Notes: generated by a model from the letters alone, not told the origin. 24,540 nucleotides of DNA from Anaerolineaceae bacterium (GCA_022181005.1 BQMV01000238.1:1-24540); one strand, 5' to 3'; positions 1 through 8,431 are shown, counted from the stretch's first letter. Translations and numbers: made by a program.

Positions 1-116
1 TCGCTATGTTCCAAAACTATCTGTTGCCGTTTGAAATTGTCTCGATCTTATTGTTGGTCGCTATGATCGGCGCGATCACATTGACGAAAAAAGAGAAGGA
101 GGCGAGAAACGGCTAG
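1..116 (+). CDS. nuoJ: NADH-quinone oxidoreductase subunit J (3' end only)
   Basis: Only the last 37 codons are in the window; the reading frame starts at base 3 and stops with TAG at 114-116. The visible tail contains LLPFEIVSILLLVAMIGA followed by a basic end (TKKEKEARNG). This matches the last transmembrane helix of NuoJ, where the PFE(I/V) motif and the hydrophobic helix before a charged C-terminus are typical. NuoJ is a membrane subunit of respiratory complex I and lies next to NuoK in the proton-translocating arm. The gene order J-K-L-M-N that follows supports the call. A gap of 15 nt separates it from nuoK, so the two are surely co-transcribed. The start lies outside the window. Confidence 0.9.
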   Translation, partial: AMFQNYLLPFEIVSILLLVAMIGAITLTKKEKEARNG

Positions 117-131
117 AAATCGCGAACGACT

Positions 132-434
132 ATGGTACCTGTTGACTATTATGTCATCCTCTCTGCAATTTTATTCGCTATCGGAGTGTTGGGCGTTCTA
201 ATTCGCCGCAACGCGCTAATCATCTTCATGTCTATCGAGTTAATGCTAAATGCGGCGAACCTTGCCATCGTAGCGTTTGGCAGCGTAATCGAAAGTTTCA
301 GCGGGCAGATCTTCGTCTTCTTCGTGATCGCAGTCGCTGCGGCGGAAGTGGCGATCGGTCTGGCGTTGATCGTGGAAATTTTCAAATCCAAGCGCAGCAT
401 TGACGTGGATCAAGTAAGCGGCTTGAAGGGATAG
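132..434 (+). CDS. nuoK: NADH-quinone oxidoreductase subunit K
   Basis: A 100-residue protein, the usual NuoK length, with three hydrophobic helices (about 5-25, 28-50 and 60-85). NuoK is a complex I membrane subunit that contributes buried carboxylates to the proton path. The two functional glutamates known for the family are visible: E36 in the IFMSIELMLNAAN stretch of helix 2 and E72 in the AAAEVAIGLAL stretch of helix 3. The ATG at 132 fits the normal N-terminus (MVPxxYYxILSAILF). No clear SD precedes it. The only purine-rich run is inside the 3' end of nuoJ (93-105, too far away), so translation may be coupled to nuoJ. Confidence 0.97.
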   Translation: MVPVDYYVILSAILFAIGVLGVLIRRNALIIFMSIELMLNAANLAIVAFGSVIESFSGQIFVFFVIAVAAAEVAIGLALIVEIFKSKRSIDVDQVSGLKG

Positions 435-499
435 ACGATTAAAAACTGAACATTGCGGGTCGAGACGAATGCGCCCGCGCTTTGTTTTTGGAGATGGTT

Positions 500-2614
500 A
501 TGTATTTTGGCGAATCAGCAAATTATGGATTTCTATTCTTAGCCCCCTGGCTGATCTTTTTCCCGACCCTCGGTTTATTGATCAACGTCGCCTTCGGGCA
601 TAAATTCAGCGAACGGACGATCGGCACAGTGGCGAGTCTGGCAACGGGCGCGGCGTTTGTTGTTTCTGTCGCACTCGCGTGGACGCTCTTCGCTTCACAC
701 GCCGACGTGTTGCGTTGGCGCCTCGCAGAGTGGATTCACATCGGCGCTGTATCGCTCGATTGGACTTTCCGCGTAGACGCGCTTTCTACAACGATGATGT
801 TGGTCGTCTCGGGCGTGGGGACGCTCATCCATATTTACGCGATTGGATACATGCACGAAGACGTGCGTTTCAAAGCGGACCCGAGGCGCTTTCAGCGTTT
901 CTTTGTCTTCCTCAATCTTTTCATCGCCGCCATGATGATTCTCATCAGCGCCGATTCCTATCTCATGCTGTTCATTGGCTGGGAAGGAGTGGGACTGTGC
1001 TCGTTCCTGCTCATCGGCTTCTGGTACGAAATGGACACGCTTGGGCAGCCTTCATGGTCGAACTCATACGCGGCGAAGAAAGCCTTCGTTGTTAATCGCA
1101 TCGGCGATTACGGATTCCTGATCGCTAGTTTCATCATGTTTTGGGCGTTTGGAACATTCCAATTCGACGCCGTTTTTGCAAAAGCTCCGCAGGTATCGCA
1201 AGGGCTGATCGTCGCGATCACGCTGTTTTACCTGCTTGGCGTAACGGGCAAATCGGCGCAGATACCGCTCTACGTTTGGCTTCCCGATGCGATGGCAGGT
1301 CCTACTCCCGTTTCTGCGTTGATCCATGCTGCGACGATGGTGACCGCGGGCGTTTATCTCATCACGCGTTCCGCGCCGCTTTATTCTGCGGTTCCTGCCG
1401 CGCAGAACATCGTTGCTCTAACAGGAGCCGTCACTGCGCTGTTCGCCGCGACGATCGCCGCCGGCCAGTATGATATCAAGAAAGTGCTGGCGTATTCAAC
1501 GATCTCACAGTTGGGCTTTATGGTCGCGGCGGTGGGAGTGGGCGCCTATGTGGCTGGCATGTTCCACTTGGTGACGCATGCCTTCTTCAAAGCTTTGTTG
1601 TTCCTCGCCGCCGGCTCGGTCATTTTGGGCATGGAACGCGGACATCACCACGTCGAACATGCGCATCAAGATAAATCGAAAAAAGGCAAGAAGAAGCAAG
1701 AGGATCGCGGCGAAATATTTGACCCCGGCGATATGCGCAACATGGGCGGACTTCGTAAAACAATGCCGGTCACATTCTGGGTGTATATGGCTGGCACGCT
1801 GGCTCTGGCGGGCATACCGCCGTTTGCGGGCTTTTGGTCGAAGGATGAAATTCTGCTTGACGCCAGTCTGCATAATCCGACGGTGTATTGGTTGCTGACT
1901 ATCGCCGCGTTTTTTACCGCGTTTTACATGGGCAGGCAAATTTGGCTGGTCTTCTTTGGGACGGCGCGCCACGAAGCCGCTTCGCACGCTGAAGAAAGTC
2001 CGCGAGTGATCACGTTCCCGTTAATTGCGTTGGCGATTCTTTCCGTGATCGGCGGCGCGATCAATCTACCGTTCACTGGCTTCCATCATTTTACGCATTG
2101 GCTTGAAGGCGCGCTCGGCAAAGTCGAAGCGATGAATTTGGATATGCAAGTGGCGCTTGTTTCGACAGCCCTGGCTCTAGCGGCGATTGCGATCTCGTGG
2201 TTCTTGTATGGTCGCGCGCCAGCAGATGCCGTTCGACGAGACCCGCTCGAAACGCTCGGCGTCCTGTTCAAAGGCATGAACGGCAAGTGGTGGATTGACG
2301 AGTTGTACCAAGCGCTGGTTATCACGCCCTATGTAAAAACAGCGCAGTTTCTAGCGGATGTGATTGACGGGCGCTTCTGGCATGATTGGTTCCACGATAG
2401 CGTTGTCGTGGAAGGATTTAACTGGGCAAGTCGAATCGGTTTGAACGTATACGCCGACCAAAAGGGCATTGACGCTTTTGCGAATAACTTGGGCGCATGG
2501 ACGCAATCGCTCTCAACGATGATGCGCAAAGTCCAGAACGGATTCGTGCGTTCGTATGCGCTGACGTTCCTTCTAGGCGTTGTATTAATTCTTGGTTATC
2601 TGGTTTTCAAATAA
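500..2614 (+). CDS. nuoL: NADH-quinone oxidoreductase subunit L (proton antiporter-like)
   Basis: A 704-residue antiporter-like complex I subunit, the largest of the three Mrp-type proton channels, with the C-terminal lateral helix. Key family features are present: the GWEGVGLCSF helix with its glutamate near residue 162, and TGKSAQIPLYVWLPDAM with the channel lysine near 251, followed by GPTPVSALIHAATMV. It is longer than the roughly 610 residues of the E. coli protein. Part of the excess is a His- and Lys-rich insertion at about residues 380-412 (GHHHVEHAHQ then KSKKGKKK), just before the GDMRNMGGLRK segment. The start is taken as ATG 500 because GGAG at 490-493 sits 6 nt before it. An in-frame TTG at 482 and ATG at 494 are possible but lack an SD. 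It follows nuoK by 65 nt. Confidence 0.95.
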   Translation: MYFGESANYGFLFLAPWLIFFPTLGLLINVAFGHKFSERTIGTVASLATGAAFVVSVALAWTLFASHADVLRWRLAEWIHIGAVSLDWTFRVDALSTTMMLVVSGVGTLIHIYAIGYMHEDVRFKADPRRFQRFFVFLNLFIAAMMILISADSYLMLFIGWEGVGLCSFLLIGFWYEMDTLGQPSWSNSYAAKKAFVVNRIGDYGFLIASFIMFWAFGTFQFDAVFAKAPQVSQGLIVAITLFYLLGVTGKSAQIPLYVWLPDAMAGPTPVSALIHAATMVTAGVYLITRSAPLYSAVPAAQNIVALTGAVTALFAATIAAGQYDIKKVLAYSTISQLGFMVAAVGVGAYVAGMFHLVTHAFFKALLFLAAGSVILGMERGHHHVEHAHQDKSKKGKKKQEDRGEIFDPGDMRNMGGLRKTMPVTFWVYMAGTLALAGIPPFAGFWSKDEILLDASLHNPTVYWLLTIAAFFTAFYMGRQIWLVFFGTARHEAASHAEESPRVITFPLIALAILSVIGGAINLPFTGFHHFTHWLEGALGKVEAMNLDMQVALVSTALALAAIAISWFLYGRAPADAVRRDPLETLGVLFKGMNGKWWIDELYQALVITPYVKTAQFLADVIDGRFWHDWFHDSVVVEGFNWASRIGLNVYADQKGIDAFANNLGAWTQSLSTMMRKVQNGFVRSYALTFLLGVVLILGYLVFK

Positions 2615-2668
2615 ACATGCGTCGAGTCTTTGATTTTCGACCTTCAGTCTGCAAGTAGAGGATTAAAT

Positions 2669-4195
2669 ATGGAATTTCTTTTGCAACCGCTTACGTTAGT
2701 GATTTTTTTTCCGCTGGTAGGAGTGTTCGCGCTGCTCTTCATCCCCAAGGAAAACAAAGACGCTATGCGCTGGACGACGCTTATCGTCGCACTGATCACA
2801 TTTGGCATTTCGATCTATGTGTTGACGATGTTCCGCGCCGCAGACGTGAACTTGCAGCTGGTCGCTCGTTACGACTGGATCGTCGTTGGAGGTTGGAACA
2901 TTCAATATTTCCTTGGCGTAGACGGTCTAAGCATCCTGCTCGTATTGTTAACCACCCTGTTGACTTGGATTTCGATCCTCTCGGCGTGGACGGCGGTCGA
3001 GGAGCGCGTCAAAGAATTTATGATTTTCTTCCTCCTTTTGGAAGTCGGCATGAACGGCGTATTCCTCGCGCAAGACCTATTCCTCTTCTACATTTTCTGG
3101 GAATTTACGCTTGTGCCGATGTACTTCATCATCGGCATCTGGGGCGGACCGCGCCGCATTTACGCCGCGCTGAAGTTCTTCCTCTATACGATGGCGGGTT
3201 CGATCTTGATGTTGCTGGCGATTCTGTGGCTCGGGATCTATGGAAATACGTTCTCCGTTCCCGACCTGATCGCGCGCGGCGGCATCCCAGCCAACATTCA
3301 AATGTGGTTATTCATCGCCTTCGCGCTTGCCTTCGCTATTAAAGTGCCGATGTGGCCCCTGCATTCGTGGTTGCCCGACGCGCACGTAGAAGCGCCGACC
3401 GCCGGCTCGGTGATCTTGGCGGGCGTGTTGTTGAAATTGGGAACGTATGGTTTCGTGCGCTTCAATCTGCCGTTGTTCCCCGAGGCGGCTGTCAGCGCCG
3501 CCCCGTGGATGGCGCTCCTCGCTGCGATTGGAATTATTTACGGCGCGGCGGTATCGTACGCACAAGCCGACATCAAAAAACTAGTCGCTTACTCTTCTGT
3601 CAGCCACTTGGGATTCGTTATGCTTGGCGTGTTCGCGCTGAATCCCGAGGGCGTCGCCGGCGGCATTTTGCAGATGATTAACCACGGCGTCAGCACCGGG
3701 GCGTTGTTCCTCTTGGTCGGTATGATCTATGAACAAACGCATACGCGCGAATTCAGATTGTACGGCGGCTTGTGGAAGATCACGCCGGTCTTTGGCACGA
3801 TCTATCTCATCACCTCCATGTCTTCGATGGGCTTGCCGGGGCTTAACGGCTTCGTAGGCGAGTTCACAGTCTTGCTTGGCGCATGGGGCGCGGGTCAAAA
3901 CGGCGTGTTCTATTGGGGCGGCGTCTGGCTGGCGGCAATTTCTGCGCTGGGCGTCATCATGGCGGCGGTATATATACTCTATATGTTTCAAAGAATGTTT
4001 ATGGGTCCGCTGGGCGAGATCGTCGAAGAGGCGAAAAAACACGGGCGTCCGATTCGCGACCTCAATTGGCGCGAGATCGCTGTGATCGCGCCATTGGTCA
4101 TCTTGATGTTTTGGATCGGCTTATATCCCGCGCCGTTCTTCAATCTCATGGCTCCCGCCGTGAATCATCTCGTCGGAATGCTGCCGCTGCCCTAA
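2669..4195 (+). CDS. nuoM: NADH-quinone oxidoreductase subunit M (proton antiporter-like)
   Basis: A 508-residue antiporter-like complex I subunit with many transmembrane helices. NuoM motifs are clear: FYIFWEFTLVPMYF with the glutamate at about 145, AIKVPMWPLHSWLPDAHVEA with the channel lysine at about 225, then PTAGSVILAGVLLKLGTYG, and the conserved ADIKKLVAYSSVSHLG segment. The ATG at 2669 is preferred because GAGG at 2658-2661 lies 7 nt upstream. An in-frame TTG at 2630 would add 13 residues (IFDLQSASRG...) that do not resemble the family N-terminus. It lies 54 nt after nuoL and 36 nt before nuoN in the same operon. Confidence 0.96.
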   Translation: MEFLLQPLTLVIFFPLVGVFALLFIPKENKDAMRWTTLIVALITFGISIYVLTMFRAADVNLQLVARYDWIVVGGWNIQYFLGVDGLSILLVLLTTLLTWISILSAWTAVEERVKEFMIFFLLLEVGMNGVFLAQDLFLFYIFWEFTLVPMYFIIGIWGGPRRIYAALKFFLYTMAGSILMLLAILWLGIYGNTFSVPDLIARGGIPANIQMWLFIAFALAFAIKVPMWPLHSWLPDAHVEAPTAGSVILAGVLLKLGTYGFVRFNLPLFPEAAVSAAPWMALLAAIGIIYGAAVSYAQADIKKLVAYSSVSHLGFVMLGVFALNPEGVAGGILQMINHGVSTGALFLLVGMIYEQTHTREFRLYGGLWKITPVFGTIYLITSMSSMGLPGLNGFVGEFTVLLGAWGAGQNGVFYWGGVWLAAISALGVIMAAVYILYMFQRMFMGPLGEIVEEAKKHGRPIRDLNWREIAVIAPLVILMFWIGLYPAPFFNLMAPAVNHLVGMLPLP

Positions 4196-4231
4196 CATGA
4201 GTAAACTTTATCCCGCAAGGGCGAATCGAAA

Positions 4232-5674
4232 ATGACACTTTCTGACTTCACTACCATTCTTCCGGTTGCCATTCTCGCAGTCTGGGCATGCGCGTTGTTA
4301 GTGGCGGATCTCTTTATCCCCAAAGATCGTAAAGGCGTTACGGCGTTGCTTGCCGCGCTGGGATTGGCGATCTCGCTGGGATACACCCTATCTCAGATCG
4401 GCGACGAAAGACTAGGCTTCAGTGGCATGGTCGCGCTTGATGGATTCTCAATCTTTCTAAACGCCCTGATTCTCGTCTGCGGACTGCTTGGGGTTGCGCT
4501 CGCCTACGATTATCTTAAACGGATGAACATTGAGCGCGGCGAGTATTACGTCTTATTGCTCTTTAGCAGCATTGGCGCCATGCTCATGGCACAAGCCGCC
4601 GATCTCATCATTGTCTTCCTCGCGCTTGAATTGCTTTCCATTCCGCTCTATGTGCTTTCTGCGTTTGCACGTTCTAATGTAAGCTCGGAAGAGGCGGGTT
4701 TGAAATATTTTCTGCTCGGCGCGTTCTCGTCCGGATTCCTCGTCTACGGTATCGCGCTGATCTTCGGCGCCGCGCACACGACGAATTTGTACGCCATTCT
4801 AGCCGCCGCTTCGGCTTCGACCGTCAGTCCTCTTCTTGCCTTCGGCGCCGCTCTCGTTTTGATCGGGTTTGGCTTTAAGATCGCGGCAGTTCCTTTTCAC
4901 ATGTGGACGCCAGACGCCTATCAAGGCGCGCCCACCGCTGTAACCGCGTTTATGTCGTCGAGCGCGAAGATTGCGGGCTTTGCCGCATTGCTGCGCGTAT
5001 TTGTCACCGCCTTTTCGCCTCTTGCCGTGAATATGACCGATGTCTTATGGGGACTTTCCGCGCTGACGATGGTCGTAGGCAACATTATTGCCATTACGCA
5101 GACCGACATCAAACGCATGCTGGCTTATTCGAGCATTGCGCATGCCGGGTATATCTTGATGGCTTTTGTTCCTTATGGCAACGCGGCGGTGGCGCCGGTG
5201 TCTGTAGCCGCAGGATTGTTCTATCTTATTGTTTATGCGGTCACAAATTTCGGAGCGTGGGGCGTGGTCATCGCTGTAGAGCGCACAGAAGGGAAAGGGC
5301 TTGCCATCAGCGACTATTCGGGGCTGGCAAAAAATCATCCGGCGCTTGCCGCCGCGATGTCCATCTTTATGGTCTCGTTAATTGGATTTCCGCCTACGCT
5401 TGGACTGGTCGGAAAAGTTTACCTTTTCCGCGCGGTAATTGACGGTGGGTTTGTGGTCTTGGCGGTGATCGGCGTGCTCACCTCGATCATCTCTGCGTTC
5501 TATTATTTGCGCGTCGTCGTCAATATGTATATGCGAGACGGCGAGCCGGCCGTTCGGCGCGAGTTCTGGCTCGACTTCACCTGGGGCGCGCTGGCGTTTC
5601 TGACCGTGTTTTTGAGTCTCATTCCGCAAACGTTATTCGCTTGGGCGAGTTCAGCCTTGATGAAACTCTTCTAA
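4232..5674 (+). CDS. nuoN: NADH-quinone oxidoreductase subunit N (proton antiporter-like)
   Basis: A 480-residue complex I membrane subunit, the third antiporter-like channel and the last gene of the operon. Family motifs include FLALELLSIPLYVLSAF with the helix-5 glutamate, GFGFKIAAVPFHMWTPDAYQ with the channel lysine, GAPTAVTAFMSSSAKIAGF, and TDIKRMLAYSSIAHAGY. The length is normal. The start ATG at 4232 gives the expected hydrophobic N-terminus. Only a weak purine run (AAGGG near 4216-4220) stands upstream. The coding region is followed after 27 nt by a strong intrinsic terminator at 5702-5734, so the nuo operon ends here. Confidence 0.96.
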   Translation: MTLSDFTTILPVAILAVWACALLVADLFIPKDRKGVTALLAALGLAISLGYTLSQIGDERLGFSGMVALDGFSIFLNALILVCGLLGVALAYDYLKRMNIERGEYYVLLLFSSIGAMLMAQAADLIIVFLALELLSIPLYVLSAFARSNVSSEEAGLKYFLLGAFSSGFLVYGIALIFGAAHTTNLYAILAAASASTVSPLLAFGAALVLIGFGFKIAAVPFHMWTPDAYQGAPTAVTAFMSSSAKIAGFAALLRVFVTAFSPLAVNMTDVLWGLSALTMVVGNIIAITQTDIKRMLAYSSIAHAGYILMAFVPYGNAAVAPVSVAAGLFYLIVYAVTNFGAWGVVIAVERTEGKGLAISDYSGLAKNHPALAAAMSIFMVSLIGFPPTLGLVGKVYLFRAVIDGGFVVLAVIGVLTSIISAFYYLRVVVNMYMRDGEPAVRREFWLDFTWGALAFLTVFLSLIPQTLFAWASSALMKLF

Positions 5675-5701
5675 AAGACGGAATTGACTCTGTTAAATCG
5701 C

Positions 5702-5734
5702 AAGCGGATGGCGTAACGCGTCATCCGCTTTTTT
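5702..5734 (+). terminator. Intrinsic terminator of the nuo operon
   Basis: A perfect 9-bp inverted repeat: AAGCGGATG (5702-5710) pairs with CATCCGCTT (5722-5730) around an 11-nt loop, and the T run continues to 5734. It lies just after the nuoN stop and between convergent genes. On the minus strand there is no comparable T tract, so it mainly serves the plus-strand operon. Confidence 0.88.
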
Positions 5735-5756
5735 CTGTTGCGATGCAGTCGAGCCG

Positions 5757-6176
5757 CTACGCGGCGGCGTCTTCCACAAACGGAGCGAAGCGTGCGCGTT
5801 CCTCTGCTGACAGCCGGTGTGGTTGCAGCGATTTGATATTCAAGAATGCGCCGCGTTGTTGCGCTTCCGCCGCCAGTTTGCCTTTCTTGTTATAAAAACG
5901 GAATTGTAGAATGCCCGAGCTGTTTCGCAGTTCAGACATCCAAACCTCGATGCGGACGCGTTCGCCTAGGTAGAGCGGAGTTTTATACTTGATATGCGTT
6001 TCCATTAAGACTGGGGCAAAATCTTGTTTCATGATCTCTGTAGTGACCATGCCCGCCGCTTCCAGTAATTTTGTGCGCCCGATCTCCATCCATTGAATGT
6101 ATACGCCGTTGTTGACATGCCCGAGAAAGTCAATATGAAATGTGTGGATTTCCTGTTCGAATACGATCTTTTGCAT
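5757..6176 (-). CDS. Acyl-CoA thioesterase, 4HBT/YbgC hotdog family
   Basis: A 139-residue hotdog-fold protein of the 4-hydroxybenzoyl-CoA thioesterase superfamily, predicted to hydrolyse acyl-CoA thioesters in the cytoplasm. The catalytic motif FHIDFLGHVNNGVYIQWME contains the conserved Asp (D16) and the GHVNN signature. The length is typical. The chosen ATG at 6176 begins MQKIVFEQ and has AAGGA about 7 nt upstream. A longer in-frame extension to 6362 runs inside the neighbouring oxidase gene and looks non-coding. It starts 11 nt after the stop of the FAD oxidoreductase gene, so the two are almost certainly co-transcribed. The acyl substrate cannot be told from the sequence. Confidence 0.88.
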   Translation of the reverse strand: MQKIVFEQEIHTFHIDFLGHVNNGVYIQWMEIGRTKLLEAAGMVTTEIMKQDFAPVLMETHIKYKTPLYLGERVRIEVWMSELRNSSGILQFRFYNKKGKLAAEAQQRGAFLNIKSLQPHRLSAEERARFAPFVEDAAA

Positions 6177-6187
6177 ACTATGTTCCT

Positions 6188-7357
6188 TTACTTCCAAATA
6201 TTCCCATACCCAAACTCTCCTTGCAGCAATTTTCCCTCCGCGAAGCGACTGAATCGAAACGGCGTAATGTCCACCGTCTTGGGCGTTCCATCCAAAATTA
6301 ACTCCGCCATGCTTGCGCCTGCGGCGGGGGAGGTCTTGAAGCCTGTGCCGCTCAGCCCGCATGCCAAGTAAAAGCCATGCAAGTCTGTGCCGCTGTAGAT
6401 AGCGCGTTGATCGGGCGTGATGCCGTCGCGCCCCACGTGGATGGAGTGCAAGCCGCTCTGCTCGATCTTGGGAATGCGCTTCGCCATCTGGTCAATGAGT
6501 TTTTCGAGGAACGTGTCGGTGGGCGTTTGGTCTTCGGCGTCGGGCTCCTCGCCGCGCAGAGACTCGTCTTCGCCTGCGGCAAGGATGAGCGCGCTGCCCT
6601 CGGGACGAAAATAGCAGTTGGTGACATCGTCAATGCAGGCGGGAATGCGACCTAGCGAGGATGGACGGTGCAAGAACGCGACATCGTGCGTCCACGTTTC
6701 AAGTGGAACCTTGAGTCCTGCAAGGCTTGCGACATGCTTTGCCCACGCTCCCGCTACGTTGACGACGATGGGCGCGTCGAAGTTTCCTTGCGCGGTGTCC
6801 ACGCCGATGACTTTTCCGCCTGCTGCGTTGATGGCGGTCACTTCACAATTTTGAATCAATGTCGCGCCGTTGCGTTTGGCGGATTCAAGGAACGAGTTGG
6901 TTGTGAGTGTCGCGTCGGCGTAGCCAGAATCGGGTTCGTATGCAGCGTAGTCGAAGTGATCCGCTATCAGGTCAGGAAAGAGGCGTTCAACTTCATCCGC
7001 CGAAATGACCGATGTGTTGATTCCAAGTTTTTGTTGGTTGGCAACGTTGCCGCGCAGTTTAGCCTCATGCTCGCGTTTAGCGATTTGTAAGAAACCTGTT
7101 TTTTGAAATCCAGAATCGCCGCCGATTCTATTTCTCCAATCGTTAAAATATATTTGATAACTCTTGAACGTCAACTCCGATTCGGCGGCGAGATCGTAGT
7201 GCATACGGATAAGTCCGCTAGAGTGACCCGTCGCGCCCGAGGCGGTCGTTTTGCGTTCGAGGATGGTAGGTTTGAGTCCGCGTTCGGCGAGATGAAAGGC
7301 GATGCTGGCGCCCATCACGCCCGCGCCGATGACAATCGCGTTTGTTGTTTGAGGCAT
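6188..7357 (-). CDS. FAD-dependent oxidoreductase (DAO family, sarcosine oxidase beta-like)
   Basis: A 389-residue flavoprotein of the D-amino acid oxidase superfamily. The dinucleotide-binding motif IGAGVMGASIAFHLAERG (GxGxxG at 11-16) is followed by the acidic end of beta-2 (E34), then the ASGATGHSSGLIR segment seen in sarcosine oxidase beta and dimethylglycine dehydrogenase-type proteins. The C-terminal motif DGITPDQRAIY...GLSGTGFKTSPAAG is typical of the family. Such enzymes oxidise secondary amines or amino acids; the actual substrate is unknown. The C-terminal region lacks the Cys of monomeric sarcosine oxidases that binds FAD covalently, so FAD is probably bound non-covalently. The start ATG at 7357 has AAAGGA upstream. 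No sarcosine oxidase alpha, gamma or delta genes are nearby, so it likely acts alone. Confidence 0.88.
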   Translation of the reverse strand: MPQTTNAIVIGAGVMGASIAFHLAERGLKPTILERKTTASGATGHSSGLIRMHYDLAAESELTFKSYQIYFNDWRNRIGGDSGFQKTGFLQIAKREHEAKLRGNVANQQKLGINTSVISADEVERLFPDLIADHFDYAAYEPDSGYADATLTTNSFLESAKRNGATLIQNCEVTAINAAGGKVIGVDTAQGNFDAPIVVNVAGAWAKHVASLAGLKVPLETWTHDVAFLHRPSSLGRIPACIDDVTNCYFRPEGSALILAAGEDESLRGEEPDAEDQTPTDTFLEKLIDQMAKRIPKIEQSGLHSIHVGRDGITPDQRAIYSGTDLHGFYLACGLSGTGFKTSPAAGASMAELILDGTPKTVDITPFRFSRFAEGKLLQGEFGYGNIWK

Positions 7358-7407
7358 GTGAAATTCCTTTCTGAGCGGTGGGTGGCAGCCAATAATTGAA
7401 GAGGAGT

Positions 7408-7434
7408 AAACGCGGAATATTTGACGCCGCGCTT
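7408..7434 (-). terminator. Weak hairpin after the aldo/keto reductase gene
   Basis: On the minus strand, AAGCGCGG pairs with CCGCGTTT (one G-T wobble) around an 11-nt loop, starting two bases after the reductase stop codon and followed by only three T residues. It could attenuate read-through into the FAD oxidoreductase gene rather than stop it fully. Confidence 0.35.
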
Positions 7435-7436
7435 AT

Positions 7437-8372
7437 TTATAATAACTCTTTTACTCCCGTCAGTTCATCTTCCGTCAACTTCCATTCCGCCTTCTTTGCA
7501 TTCTCGCTGACCTGATCGGGAGTCGTCGCGCCAGCAATGACGGAGGGAATCGCTGGCTGACTGAGCAACCAGCTAAAAGCCAGGTCGTGAAGCGTGTGCC
7601 CGCGTGAGTCGGCGAAGGCGCGCAGTGCGTCCAATTTGTCGAAAGTTGCATCGGTGAGTCGGTTCTTCACATAAGGGCTGAATGTGCCGCGCGACCCTTC
7701 GGGAGCGGGTTCGCCGCGCGTGTATTTGCCGGTAAGCAGACCGCCGGCAAGCGGAAAATACGGTAAGATGCCGATGTTCGCCCACACGCAATAGGGGACG
7801 AGTTCGCGCTCGGCGTCGCGCTCGAGCATGTTGTAATGCGTTTGAGTTGTGACGAAGCGCTCCCAGCCCATCATCTCGGCGAGCGTGTTGCTGTGTGCCA
7901 ATTGCCACGCCGAAAATTGACTCGCGCCAATGTAGCGGACTTTCCCCGCGCGGACGAGATCGTCGAGCGCGCGCATCGTCTCCTCGGCGGGAACCGATTC
8001 ATCCCACGCGTGAATTTGATACAGATCAATATGGTCGGTTCTCAGCCTTCGCAGACTCGCCTCGACCGCGCTGAGGATGTGGTAGCGCGACGCGCCGACA
8101 TCGTTCGGTCCCTCGCCCATTTTGAATCGGACTTTCGTGGCGATAACCGCGCGTTCTCTTTCGCCTTCGAGCGCCGCGCCGACAAATTCTTCCGATGCGC
8201 CGTGTGGGTTGCCATACACGTTTGCAGTATCGAAAAAATTAATCCCCTCATCCAACGCGCGATGGAGGACGGCTTTTACGCCGTCTTTATCCACTTTGCC
8301 GCCGAATTGATTGCATCCGATTCCGATGACGGAAACTTTTACGCCTGCCTTGCCGAGATTGCGATATTCCAT
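7437..8372 (-). CDS. Aldo/keto reductase
   Basis: A 311-residue aldo/keto reductase, a TIM-barrel NADPH-dependent oxidoreductase that interconverts carbonyls and alcohols. The full catalytic tetrad is visible: D48 and Y53 in FFDTANVYG, K80 in VIATKVRF, and H121 in DLYQIHAWD. The C-terminal WLLSQPAIPSVIAGATTPDQVSEN segment is the usual cofactor-binding end of the family. The start ATG at 8372 has GGAG 6 nt upstream. It is divergent from the HAD gene across a 59-bp intergenic region and is followed after 79 nt by the FAD oxidoreductase gene in the same direction. The physiological substrate is unknown; members of this subfamily act on varied sugars and aldehydes. Confidence 0.93.
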   Translation of the reverse strand: MEYRNLGKAGVKVSVIGIGCNQFGGKVDKDGVKAVLHRALDEGINFFDTANVYGNPHGASEEFVGAALEGERERAVIATKVRFKMGEGPNDVGASRYHILSAVEASLRRLRTDHIDLYQIHAWDESVPAEETMRALDDLVRAGKVRYIGASQFSAWQLAHSNTLAEMMGWERFVTTQTHYNMLERDAERELVPYCVWANIGILPYFPLAGGLLTGKYTRGEPAPEGSRGTFSPYVKNRLTDATFDKLDALRAFADSRGHTLHDLAFSWLLSQPAIPSVIAGATTPDQVSENAKKAEWKLTEDELTGVKELL

Positions 8373-8408
8373 AGCGGTCTCCTAATTTTCGTTAGCTTCT
8401 TCCGTGTA

Positions 8409-8424
8409 TTTATACAAGTATAAT
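8409..8424. promoter_or_regulatory. Divergent promoter region with a symmetric -10 element
   Basis: The sequence contains TATACAAGTATAAT. On the plus strand TATAAT (8419-8424) is a perfect -10 box ending 7 nt before the ATG of the HAD gene, which has no SD, so the transcript would be leaderless. On the minus strand TATAAA (8414-8409) could serve the aldo/keto reductase with a leader of about 30 nt that includes its SD. The core is nearly palindromic (TATAC-AA-GTATA). No good -35 box is visible in either direction. Confidence 0.55.
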
Positions 8425-8431
8425 CTCATCC

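Noticed and set aside
1505..1987. A 160-codon open frame on the minus strand inside nuoL
   Set aside because: It lies antisense to strongly conserved NuoL sequence, is rich in Arg, Gln and His, and has no recognisable domain. Similar antisense frames in nuoM (for example 3581-4042) were rejected for the same reason.
6177..6362. A 62-residue N-terminal extension of the thioesterase
   Set aside because: It is Arg-rich, lies inside the FAD oxidoreductase gene, and the internal ATG at 6176 has a proper SD and a family-like N-terminus.
7103..8423. Plus-strand frames opposite the FAD oxidoreductase and aldo/keto reductase genes (for example 7836-8423, 195 codons)
   Set aside because: They mirror conserved enzyme genes on the other strand, have no recognisable domains, and the minus-strand proteins have complete catalytic motifs.
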